A DNA stretch of 64,000 nucleotides. Origin: Telluria mixta (GTDB taxonomy: Bacteria > Pseudomonadota > Gammaproteobacteria > Burkholderiales > Burkholderiaceae_D). The notes under the pieces were generated by a model, which saw only the letters and a program-made list of their open reading frames with translations, made no database searches and was not told the origin of the DNA. Shown here one piece after another: positions 17,188 to 24,956 of the stretch; positions within the stretch are counted from its first letter, which is position 1; each line of letters begins with the position of its first letter. The position numbers and the translations under genes are program-made. The stretch covers positions 4,340,001-4,404,000 of the forward strand of contig NZ_CP119520.1 in assembly GCF_029223865.1 (NCBI RefSeq), given 5' to 3'.

Positions 17188-20100
17188 TCAGAACGTGTAG
17201 CGTGCGCCGACCATGTAACGCGGGCCGGTCTGGGTTGCGTTCAGGAAGTGGGCCTTGGTTCGGCCATACTGGCGTTGCGTCGAATTGGTCAGATTGATCC
17301 CTTCGAACAGCACGTTCAGGTTCTTGGTCACGGCGTAGCCCACGCTCAGGTCGGTCTGGCCATACGCCTTGGTGTACACCGGATCCAGGTGGCCGCCGCC
17401 ATCGGTCTTCGAGGCGAGGAAGGAGTCGCGCCAGTTGTAGGCAAGCCGTACCGTCCAACCAAAGTTTTCATAAATACCCACCAGGTTGGCTGAATTGCTC
17501 AGACCCAGGATTGCGAACTGATCGGTGGTTTGGTCGTTCTTGTATTTCAACGGCGAGGTCACGTAGGTGTAGTTCGCCTGAACGCCAAAGCCCGTCTCGC
17601 CGAACATATGCTGAACGGCCAATTCTGCGCCATGCAAGCTGGCCGGTTGCGAGTTCACGTAGCTGGACGTCCTGAACTGCATCAGCGGATCGCTCGGGAT
17701 GCCCGTGATCACACCGGTCGCATTGCCAACAGAGTTCACACCAGTCTTCGTGACGCCCGGCTGGCCGTTGTAGTTGTTGAGAATGTAGTTACGGATGCAG
17801 TTGGTGTCCGCAACGGTGCAACCACCAGTCGCCAGCGCGGCTTTATAGTACGCGCCGCCGATCGGGGTATGGATACCGTACTGGTTTTCCAGGACCTGGC
17901 TCTGGGCAGTGTAGTCAGTCAATTTCTTGTTGAACAGACCCAGCGAGGCGACGCTATGTTTGGTGAAATACCACTCGAAGGAAAGGTCCAGGTTCTTCGA
18001 CTTCACCGGTTTCAGGCTCGGATTACCCGTCGCAGCAGTGCCACCCAGATAGTAGTCGGAACCGGTGCCGATGTTCAGGCCGCCCTGCAGCTCGTTATAA
18101 CGGGCGCGGCTGATGGTGACGCCGGCGCCGGCGCGCACCTTGAAGTTCGAGGTCACGTCGAAGTCGGCATTCACGTTCGGCAAAACTTCGGTGTAGGAGC
18201 CATGCGTGGTCGAGTAGGCGGTACCGGCAAAGGTCAGCGGCAGCTCATTCTGCGAAATCCAGGTCACGCCCGTCGCCGGGAGCACCTGGGCCACCGAAGT
18301 GACCTTGGTTTTTTCGAAGTGCAGGCCGACGGAGGTGTGGACCGGAATGGCCAGCTCCCAGTCCTGGCTCAAGGCCACGTAGGCCGTCGTCGTTTTTTCC
18401 TCCAGACGCTGGTCGCTGTCGGTCGTGGCGAAATTCGGCAGGAAGCTTGCCTGCGTTTTCAGACCGTCGTTACTGACATAGCCAGGCTTGGTGGCGGCGG
18501 CGGCGGTTGCCGCGCGCAGCGCGCCGAAATCGGCCGTGTAGAAGTCCCTGAACATGCCGGCCGCGCCGGCCCCATCGAACTGGTCGAAGTAGCTGGCGGT
18601 GTCACTCTTCGAGAACAGGCTGGCGGGATAGTCGTTCTTGCTGGTCAAGCCCGACCATCCGTTGTTCTGCACGAGCGATTGGGTCGAGCGGTTTTTCACG
18701 TCGGTATAGCCTACACCGAAGTTCAGGTTCGATTCTTCGGCTACCTTCCACTCGCCGCTCAACTGCAACTGCTTGACGGTCGACTTGACGTAGGTGTTGG
18801 AGAACTGCGAACCGGTCGCCTGGATCGGCTCGGCGGCCACGTTGGTGCCTTCAATGCCCAGGATCGGCAGCTCGTGGGTGAAGTCGACCGAGGTTCGGCC
18901 ACGGCTGAAGCTGGCGTTGCTCAGCTGATTGCTGCTGCCCCATGGGCTGTCGGCTTTCGATTCAGAGCTCGACGAGTGGGCGTCGAGCGTGAACCTCAAG
19001 CCGGACTGCGGTTTCCAGACCGTGTTGAAGCCGACCGAATTGAGGGTGTTCTTGGTGGCATAGTCGGCTGAGATGACCGACATGTCCTGCGGCGTGTTGT
19101 AGACTTCCGAGTAAGTCAAGGGCGCCTGGTTGCTGCCGCCCGGCCAGGTGCTGGTCGAGGTCGGGGTCTGGGCAAACCAGACGCTCATTTCGGCGCGGCG
19201 CGTGTGCAGCTTGTTCTGCGCGAAGGTGTAGTCGAGGGTCGCGGTCAGTTCCTTGACCGGACGGAATTGCAGCACGGCCTGGCCATTGACACGCTCGCGC
19301 TCGAGACCGTTGACCTGGTAACCAAAGTTTTGCGGGCGCTCATACAGATCGTTCGGACCTGGGCGGTTCGTTACGCTGCCGACGGGCGCACCGGGCTGCG
19401 GCAAGGTCGAGCCGTCAATCACATCCGAACCTTTGTAGGGGCCGATCCAGCCATTGGCGATCTGGGCACGATTCAAGCCCGAGTCGCGCTTCGAGTAGCT
19501 GGCGTTGCCGCCGAAGCCCCACATGCCATCTTTGGTGACGGTGCTGAAGATGCCGGAAACTTCAGGCGTAACGCGCTTACCCTTCAGCAAGTCGGGCAGG
19601 TTCTGGCTCGACTGGTCCACCACGCCCTTGACGCCAACGCTCGCCACGGTGCCCTTTTGGTCGAGAGGACGCGCTGTCATGATGTTGACCGTGGCGCCGA
19701 TGCCGCCGGACGGATCCTGGGCGCGGCTGGTCTTGTAGACCTGCAGCTGCGAAATGGCATCCGAGGCCAGGTTGTCGAAGGAGAACGAGCGGCCGTTCGC
19801 GTCGTTCAGGTCAGCCGTCGGCATTTGGCGGCCATTCAACAGCACCAGGTTGAAGTCGGGGCCCATGCCGCGCACCGTGATCTTCTGGCCTTCGCCATTT
19901 TGACGGTCGATCGACACGCCGGTGATGCGCTGCAGCGACTCGGCCAGGTTCGTGTCCGGGAATTTACCGATGTCTTCAGCGACGATACCGTCGACGATAC
20001 CATCGGAGTTCTTCTTCAGGTTCAGCGTCGACTGCAAACTGGCCCGGATACCGGTCACCACGACGGTATTCGCCACGTCCTGTACGGACGTGGTCCCCGT

Positions 20101-20253
20101 CTGGTCGGTCGGCGCGGCGATGCCGTTGGCGGCGCCCGTGTCCTGCGCATGGGCCGGCGCAACCAGGCCGGCACAGGCACTCGCAACGGCGAGGCTGATC
20201 AGGCGATGCCGGGTGTTCAGGTGATGGGAAAAAACCCTCTTGGTGTGTTGCAC
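17188..20253 (-). CDS. TonB-dependent outer-membrane receptor (Xanthomonas/Caulobacter type)
   Basis: A 1021-residue receptor with a signal peptide (HRLISLAVASACAGLVAPAHA, AHAQ cleavage near residue 37), TonB-box-like VVVTG at about 64, and a plug beginning with GIRASLQSTLNLKKNSDGIV, as in the TIGR01782 group. The C-terminus ends in the expected aromatic residue (VGARYTF). No STN domain is present, so it is not a FecA-like signalling receptor. The start is GTG 20253, preceded by GAGGAGACACA. It is divergent from a ROK regulator, which in this receptor group often indicates a glycan or sugar-derived ligand. It presumably feeds the halogenase/SapC operon downstream. Confidence 0.93.
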   Translation of the reverse strand: MQHTKRVFSHHLNTRHRLISLAVASACAGLVAPAHAQDTGAANGIAAPTDQTGTTSVQDVANTVVVTGIRASLQSTLNLKKNSDGIVDGIVAEDIGKFPDTNLAESLQRITGVSIDRQNGEGQKITVRGMGPDFNLVLLNGRQMPTADLNDANGRSFSFDNLASDAISQLQVYKTSRAQDPSGGIGATVNIMTARPLDQKGTVASVGVKGVVDQSSQNLPDLLKGKRVTPEVSGIFSTVTKDGMWGFGGNASYSKRDSGLNRAQIANGWIGPYKGSDVIDGSTLPQPGAPVGSVTNRPGPNDLYERPQNFGYQVNGLERERVNGQAVLQFRPVKELTATLDYTFAQNKLHTRRAEMSVWFAQTPTSTSTWPGGSNQAPLTYSEVYNTPQDMSVISADYATKNTLNSVGFNTVWKPQSGLRFTLDAHSSSSESKADSPWGSSNQLSNASFSRGRTSVDFTHELPILGIEGTNVAAEPIQATGSQFSNTYVKSTVKQLQLSGEWKVAEESNLNFGVGYTDVKNRSTQSLVQNNGWSGLTSKNDYPASLFSKSDTASYFDQFDGAGAAGMFRDFYTADFGALRAATAAAATKPGYVSNDGLKTQASFLPNFATTDSDQRLEEKTTTAYVALSQDWELAIPVHTSVGLHFEKTKVTSVAQVLPATGVTWISQNELPLTFAGTAYSTTHGSYTEVLPNVNADFDVTSNFKVRAGAGVTISRARYNELQGGLNIGTGSDYYLGGTAATGNPSLKPVKSKNLDLSFEWYFTKHSVASLGLFNKKLTDYTAQSQVLENQYGIHTPIGGAYYKAALATGGCTVADTNCIRNYILNNYNGQPGVTKTGVNSVGNATGVITGIPSDPLMQFRTSSYVNSQPASLHGAELAVQHMFGETGFGVQANYTYVTSPLKYKNDQTTDQFAILGLSNSANLVGIYENFGWTVRLAYNWRDSFLASKTDGGGHLDPVYTKAYGQTDLSVGYAVTKNLNVLFEGINLTNSTQRQYGRTKAHFLNATQTGPRYMVGARYTF

Positions 20254-20756
20254 TGTGTCTCCTCTCGTCTCTCGAAAAAACGCCGGACCCGACGGGCGGC
20301 GGCGTCCGTACTGGTGGTGCTACAACCTGGCGGCCCGCATCGGTCATTGCCGGCGGGTCTGTTGTCCGCTGCGGCGGCCGCGGCAGCCGTCACTTTGTTG
20401 CCTCATTTATCATTGATAGCGGACATCATTTCTCGTAGATTAATGAGACTAAATATTTTGGTCAATCGATCAAACCAAACGTTTGCCCCAATAATGAGCG
20501 TCGGTGCACCACGGCGGGATACAGTTTTGATTGTGAAAGCGGGGATTACGTAACGTACGTACATTGATGTCGGTACGTACGCGAGAAATCGATTTCATAA
20601 TTAAATCAATCACTTCATCCAATACGATGAGGATGACCGGGCCGTGAGACTTCGCGTTGCGAGACGGGAAAGATGTTGCAAATATGCAGTTTGCATGATC
20701 AACAAATTTTTCCAACCCGTTGCATAATCATCACAACCACTTGATTTTCTTACCCC
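20254..20756. promoter_or_regulatory. Divergent control region between receptor and ROK regulator
   Basis: A 503-bp AT-richer stretch with the only evident palindromes between the two divergent genes. CAAACGTTTG is a perfect 10-bp palindrome at 20477-20486. CGTACGTAC (20554-20562) and GTACGTACG (20573-20581) form a perfect 9-bp inverted repeat with a 10-base spacer. Either could be the operator of the ROK regulator. I could not place -35/-10 boxes with confidence. Confidence 0.5.
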
Positions 20757-22001
20757 ATGCAAGTTACCGGTGACCAGCAACTCCTCAAACAACTGAACCG
20801 CATGGCCGTCGTACGCCAGGTGAGCACCCAGCCCGGGCTGTCGCGCGCGGCGCTGGCCGACGTGCTGGGCCTGACCAAGGCCGGCATCAGCCTGCTCGTG
20901 CGCGCACTGGTCGACGAAGGCTGGCTCACCGAAAGCGAGCTGCTCGTGACGGGCGAAGTCGGCCGGCGTGCCACGCCGTTGCATCTCGATCCGTCGCGCC
21001 TGGCCCTGCTCGGCGCCGAACTGGGCGTGGACGAAGCCCGCGTCGTCGCGACGAACCTGCTGGGCGAAGTCCTCGACACGCGCATCCTCACGTACGAGGA
21101 TCCGGGCGACCCCACGTCGTGCATCCGGCTGGCCGCGCTCGCGCTCGCGAAGATGGCGAAACGGCTCGGGCGCCCCGTTCTCGGCGTGGGCATCGGCCTG
21201 CACGGCGCCGTCGACGAGGCGCTGGGCCTGCTGCACCACGCGCCCCACCTCGGCTGGCGTGACGTGGACGTGGCCGGGATCGTCCAGGCCCACGCCAAGG
21301 GCTCGCCGCTGGACGGCCTGCCGCTGTACATGCAGAACGAGGCGAACGTCGCCGCGCTGGGCGAGTTCGAATTCGCAGACCAGGCCAGCACCGATCCCTT
21401 GATTTATCTGTCAATCGGCTATGGCGTGGGCGCCGGCGTGATCGTAAACGACCGCCTGCTGACCGGCCTGCACGGCTTTGCCGGCGAAGCGGGCCACGCG
21501 ATCCTGCAGGCCGGCGGGCCGCTGTGCTCGTGTGGCAGGCGCGGCTGCGCCGATGCCCTGATCGGCCTCGGCGCGCTGCTAGGCGCCGAACGGCCCAGCC
21601 ATCCCGCGCTGGACCGGCTGTTCCGCCGCGTGGTCGACGGCGACCCGGCCACCTGCGCCGCAGTGGACGCAGCCGGCCGCCAGCTCGGCGTCCTGCTCAA
21701 CAACCTCTGGGCCAGCTTCGACCCGATGGCGATCGTCATCGGCGGACCGGCAGTGCGGCTGGGCGACACGCTGATCGAGCCGGCGCGGCGGGTGCTGGGC
21801 GAGTACGCGGATGCCGCGATGCTGACCGCGCCGGAAATCCGCACTTCGCGCTTCGGCGCGGACGTGGTCGCGATAGGCGGCGCGGCGCTGGCGCGCCACC
21901 GGCTCACGCGCCCGCTCGACCTGCAGAGCATGGCGCGGCGGGCCGACAAAGGGGGGCGCCAGGCGCGGGCGACGAATGGCGAACTGGGTCTGGCGCGCTA
22001 G
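20757..22001 (+). CDS. ROK-family transcriptional regulator (NagC/XylR type)
   Basis: A 414-residue protein with an N-terminal winged helix-turn-helix (SRAALADVLGLTKAGISLLV near residues 29-48) and a ROK sugar-kinase-like domain: GVGIGLHG, the GYGVGAGVIVN turn, and the zinc-binding cluster GHAILQAGGPLCSCGRRGCAD. All three Cys and the His of the ROK zinc site are present. Family members are repressors released by sugars or sugar phosphates. It is transcribed away from the receptor gene and probably controls it and the halogenase operon, which would make a sugar-containing compound the inducer. No clear Shine-Dalgarno sequence precedes ATG 20757. Confidence 0.9.
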   Translation: MQVTGDQQLLKQLNRMAVVRQVSTQPGLSRAALADVLGLTKAGISLLVRALVDEGWLTESELLVTGEVGRRATPLHLDPSRLALLGAELGVDEARVVATNLLGEVLDTRILTYEDPGDPTSCIRLAALALAKMAKRLGRPVLGVGIGLHGAVDEALGLLHHAPHLGWRDVDVAGIVQAHAKGSPLDGLPLYMQNEANVAALGEFEFADQASTDPLIYLSIGYGVGAGVIVNDRLLTGLHGFAGEAGHAILQAGGPLCSCGRRGCADALIGLGALLGAERPSHPALDRLFRRVVDGDPATCAAVDAAGRQLGVLLNNLWASFDPMAIVIGGPAVRLGDTLIEPARRVLGEYADAAMLTAPEIRTSRFGADVVAIGGAALARHRLTRPLDLQSMARRADKGGRQARATNGELGLAR

Positions 22002-22495
22002 ATTAGGAAGGCCGATGCCTCCGCAATTACATGCGGGTACGCGGAACGATGATCAAGATGCTCGACCGGGCGGCAGCTTGCCCATCGCTGAGCCGTTTGG
22101 CCCCTAACTCCGTTCGCCGGCCGAACTCATGATGTGACAGACTGGACCAGTCGCGGTGGAGCATAGAATCGTGCTGAACGAGATGGCAGAGGTCGGCTCT
22201 CTAAGACTACAGACACTGATCGAGGTAGGGATTAGGTATGTATGCCTTGCCGGGACCTTACGTTTTACCTGCGCGATCCGATCGTCCCTGCTCAGGTCTA
22301 GAGTAATAGTCGAGCCGTAATTGCTGCGTGAATATCGCGTTGGCGGTGTCGAAGCAGGGATCGTAGACGCTTGCAGTTAAAGCCGCCATGCAGCTTGCCA
22401 AGCAAGTCGCGAACGAAGCGCAGGCCGAAGCCACGCCTGGGGATGTCAAGTAAAAGTCGATGGTAGACGGCGCTCTGCACCTCGAATGCGACGAA
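22002..22495. other. Non-coding stretch before attachment repeat copy 2
   Basis: About 490 bp after the ROK gene. Open frames exist on both strands but match nothing I recognise and lack ribosome-binding sites. Some antisense frames here resemble the spurious peptides commonly called near tRNA genes. I see no terminator of the T-run type after the ROK gene. Confidence 0.5.
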
Positions 22496-22640
22496 CTCAT
22501 GTGGTGCAAAATGTGGTGCTGAGCTAACTCTTTGATTTGTAAGAGCCAAAACGGCCTGCAAAGCCGTCTAGACGGGTTCGACTCCCGTCCTCGCCTCCAG
22601 ATATCTGTAGATCAGTGCTTCTGCGCTGATCCACGTCAGT
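22496..22640 (+). repeat. Attachment-site-like repeat copy 2: tRNA-Cys 3' half plus hairpin
   Basis: Bases 22552-22599 repeat the 48-nt tRNA-Cys 3' half of copy 1 with one change in the variable loop. The preceding 56 bp (from CTCATGTGG) match copy 1 closely, and the downstream hairpin (GATCAGTGC...GCGCTGATC) is kept with a G-T pair. The 5' tRNA half is again absent. With copy 1 it brackets about 12 kb holding the halogenase, receptor and ROK genes. Confidence 0.8.
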
Positions 22641-22962
22641 CGTTTGACTAATTCTAGAGCATTCCTCCTGTTTCCTGTGGAGGACAGTTAGCCGCCGAGC
22701 TGCGCAAGGGCTGTTAGCGCGCTCAGAGCATTCAGGCTGTTGAATGCCTACATGCCGTGGCGATCCCTACCGAGAGCGACCAGCGCCTTCACTACGGATT
22801 GCTGTACAAGCAACAACACCGTACACTGAAGCCTCCACACCGTCGGCCATTGGCCGAGAGCGTCCTGTCGTGATAGTACGAGAGTTTCTCAGTCCGGCAG
22901 CTTGCTATGCTGGCTCGACCGGCCGCCATCCTATCGCTTGAGTTATCGAATATGTAAAATCG
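22641..22962. other. Non-coding stretch between attachment repeat copy 2 and the TonB-like gene
   Basis: About 320 bp with no supported gene. It presumably holds the promoter of the following TonB-like gene, but I could not identify the boxes or a good ribosome-binding site. Confidence 0.5.
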
Positions 22963-24657
22963 GTGACTGCATTCATTGGACCCGCACAAGGCTTACATTT
23001 GATAATCGCTTCGACAGCACAGCGCGCACATTGGCGATCAACCACAGCATTGTTGTTGTCTTTGCTGGCGCATGCGTTGTTGTTGAGCATTTCGCTCGGC
23101 GGGCAATCGTTCGGGATGCCGGGTTTCACCTTTTTTTGGGAAGCGCGACGACTTCGCGCAGACGGGCTACAGGTTAGACTGGCGCCGCGATTACCGCCAA
23201 TGCCGGCCCCTCCCGCCCCAGTGCACGAGCGCGTCAGCGAAGGAGCGACGCCCTCGGCGCACCTTCTCCCGGCTCCACAAGAGTTGGCATCGGCGCCCGT
23301 CGCGGCGCACAAGGTCATCACCAACGTCGTCCGTCCACGAAACCTGCCTTCCGAACCCAGAGAGTTCGGGAAAGCGGAGAAACTTGTGATTCAGCCGGTT
23401 GAGCAGCTGGAGCCATCAGCACAGGTCGCAGAGCAGGCACCTACCGACGTGGGGCGGGCGCGGCAAGTGGAGATTCTCGCCAAGACTCAACGTGAAGCAA
23501 GGCGGCAGGAAAAGCTGCGGCGCGATGCGGCACTGGCCGGGCAGGAGGAAGCGACGAGGACCGAGGTAGCCAAGCAAGAGCTTTCGAAGTTGGAAGCGCA
23601 GCAGGAAGAGGCAAAACAAGAGTTGGCCAGGCAAGAGGCGGCAAAACAAGAGCTGGCAAAGGAAGAAGCGGTGAGGCAGGAGACTGCGCGACAGCAGGCC
23701 GCCGATCTTGAAGCGACCCGCCTGGAAGCCGCAAAGCAGGATCAAGCGCGGCAGCAGGTAGCCCGTGTTGAAGCGGCACGTCAGGAAACCGCGAAGCAGG
23801 AGCTGGCCGGGCGGGAAGCCGCAAAGCGAGAAGAAGCTCGACAGGAAGCGGCGCGCCAGGAAGCGGCGCGCCAGGTGGTGGCACGGCAGGAAGCGGCACG
23901 GCAGGAAGCAGCACGCCAGGAAGCGGCACGGCAGGAAACGGCACGGCAGGAAGTGGCACGGCAAGAGGCAGCACGGCAGGAAGCGGCACGGCAGGAAATG
24001 GCACGGCAAGAGGCAGCACGGCAGGAAGTGGCACGGCAGGAGGCGGCACGGCAGGAAGCGGCACGCCAGGAAGTGGCACGGCAGGAAGCGGCGCGCCAGG
24101 TGGTGGCACGGCAGGAAGCGGCACGGCAGGAAGCGGCACGGCAGGAGCTCGCGAAAAAGGAACAGGCACTGGCTGAGCGCGCGGCGCAGGAATCGGCGCG
24201 CGAAGATCGGTTACGTCAGATCGGCAGGCAACTCGACCTCGAACGGGCTCAGCGCGAAAACACTGCGGACCGTCAGGTCAACTCGCCGTTGCCGACGGCG
24301 AGCAGCCTGCGTCGGCGATGGCTGTTCGGGCGTGCGGACTCCGACCGGGATCTGGTGTTGTACGCAGACGCGATGAGCCGGAAGATCGAGCTGAATATGA
24401 CAATCGACATGGTGCGTGAGGTGCTCAAGCAGCCGCACACACAACCCATGGTGACGATTGCGGTGCGTGCTGACGGCTCCGTGGAAAAGGTGACGTTTGA
24501 AGTGTCGAGTGGCGTTCCGGCTCTCGACGATGCCATACGCAAGGTCATTGCCAGCCAAGCGCCTTATGGGGCGTTCTCGCCGTCGCTTGCGCGCCGGTAT
24601 GACGTCATCGAAATCCGGCGTACCTGGGTTTTCGACTATGCCATCCGTCTTCAATAA
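22963..24657 (+). CDS. TonB/TolA-like periplasm-spanning protein with long pentapeptide repeat
   Basis: A 564-residue protein reading from GTG 22963 (start uncertain). Near residues 26-45 lies one membrane anchor (TTALLLSLLAHALLLSISLG). It is followed by a Pro-rich segment (APRLPPMPAPPAPV) and a charged helical region of about 280 residues rich in A, R, Q, E and K. It ends in a TonB/TolA-type C-terminal domain (VTIAVRADGSVEKVTFEVSS, then DDAIRKVIASQAPYGAFSP). This is the layout of an energy-transducing protein that crosses the periplasm to outer-membrane receptors. No ExbB/ExbD or Tol genes are adjacent. It sits alone between tRNA-Cys remnants 2 and 3. The antisense frames over the repeat are shadows. 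Confidence 0.85.
   Translation: MTAFIGPAQGLHLIIASTAQRAHWRSTTALLLSLLAHALLLSISLGGQSFGMPGFTFFWEARRLRADGLQVRLAPRLPPMPAPPAPVHERVSEGATPSAHLLPAPQELASAPVAAHKVITNVVRPRNLPSEPREFGKAEKLVIQPVEQLEPSAQVAEQAPTDVGRARQVEILAKTQREARRQEKLRRDAALAGQEEATRTEVAKQELSKLEAQQEEAKQELARQEAAKQELAKEEAVRQETARQQAADLEATRLEAAKQDQARQQVARVEAARQETAKQELAGREAAKREEARQEAARQEAARQVVARQEAARQEAARQEAARQETARQEVARQEAARQEAARQEMARQEAARQEVARQEAARQEAARQEVARQEAARQVVARQEAARQEAARQELAKKEQALAERAAQESAREDRLRQIGRQLDLERAQRENTADRQVNSPLPTASSLRRRWLFGRADSDRDLVLYADAMSRKIELNMTIDMVREVLKQPHTQPMVTIAVRADGSVEKVTFEVSSGVPALDDAIRKVIASQAPYGAFSPSLARRYDVIEIRRTWVFDYAIRLQ
23836..24150 (+). repeat. 21 tandem 15-bp units encoding ARQEx
   Basis: Twenty-one consecutive units of the form A-R-Q-[E/V]-[A/V/T/M/L], encoded by near-identical 15-mers such as GCACGGCAGGAAGCG. 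The DNA is more uniform than the protein needs, which suggests recent slippage or unequal-crossover expansion. Every unit is a multiple of three, so gain or loss changes only linker length. The upstream repeats (KQELA/RQEAA-like, from about 23580) are older and more diverged. Confidence 0.92.
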
Positions 24658-24705
24658 GCGATCTGTGATGGCCGATAGCTCCTCTGAGGGGCCGAAGTCG
24701 GCCAG

Positions 24706-24812
24706 AGATTTGTAAGCGCCAAAACGGCTTGCAAAGCCGTCTAGACGGGTTCGACTCCCGTCCTCGCCTCCAGTATTCTTGCAGATCAGTGTATTGGCGC
24801 TCATCTACGTCA
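24706..24812 (+). repeat. Attachment-site-like repeat copy 3: tRNA-Cys 3' half
   Basis: Bases 24725-24772 carry the 48-nt tRNA-Cys 3' half again, with CTTGCAA in the anticodon loop region. Similarity to copies 1 and 2 begins only at GATTTGTAAG just upstream and continues into a decayed hairpin (GATCAGTG...GCGCTCATC). Before it, TGGCCGA and TCGGCCA (24673-24703 region) pair around a smaller inner hairpin, possibly a terminator of the TonB-like gene. The tRNA 5' half is missing. Confidence 0.75.
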
Positions 24813-24956
24813 GCAGTTCCGTAACCTACTACGTTCTCAGAGCAACCGGCTTGTCTACGAGGTCCGAGCGTAGCGATGTCGTCGAGCTCAAACGTGCTTG
24901 TCTGGTAAAGTGCCGGGCATGGGCGTTGAGCCTCGATCCACTTAGCGAATTGCCGT

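Noticed and set aside
23836..24150. Regular short DNA repeats that might be read as a CRISPR array
   Set aside because: Units are contiguous 15-mers without spacers, in frame inside a coding sequence, and no cas genes are present.
23416..24169. Open frames on the minus strand over the TonB-like repeat (periodic leucine/proline/cysteine peptides)
   Set aside because: The periodicity is the reverse reading of the ARQEx-coding 15-mers. The + strand frame has an anchor and a TonB-type C-terminus, so it is the gene.
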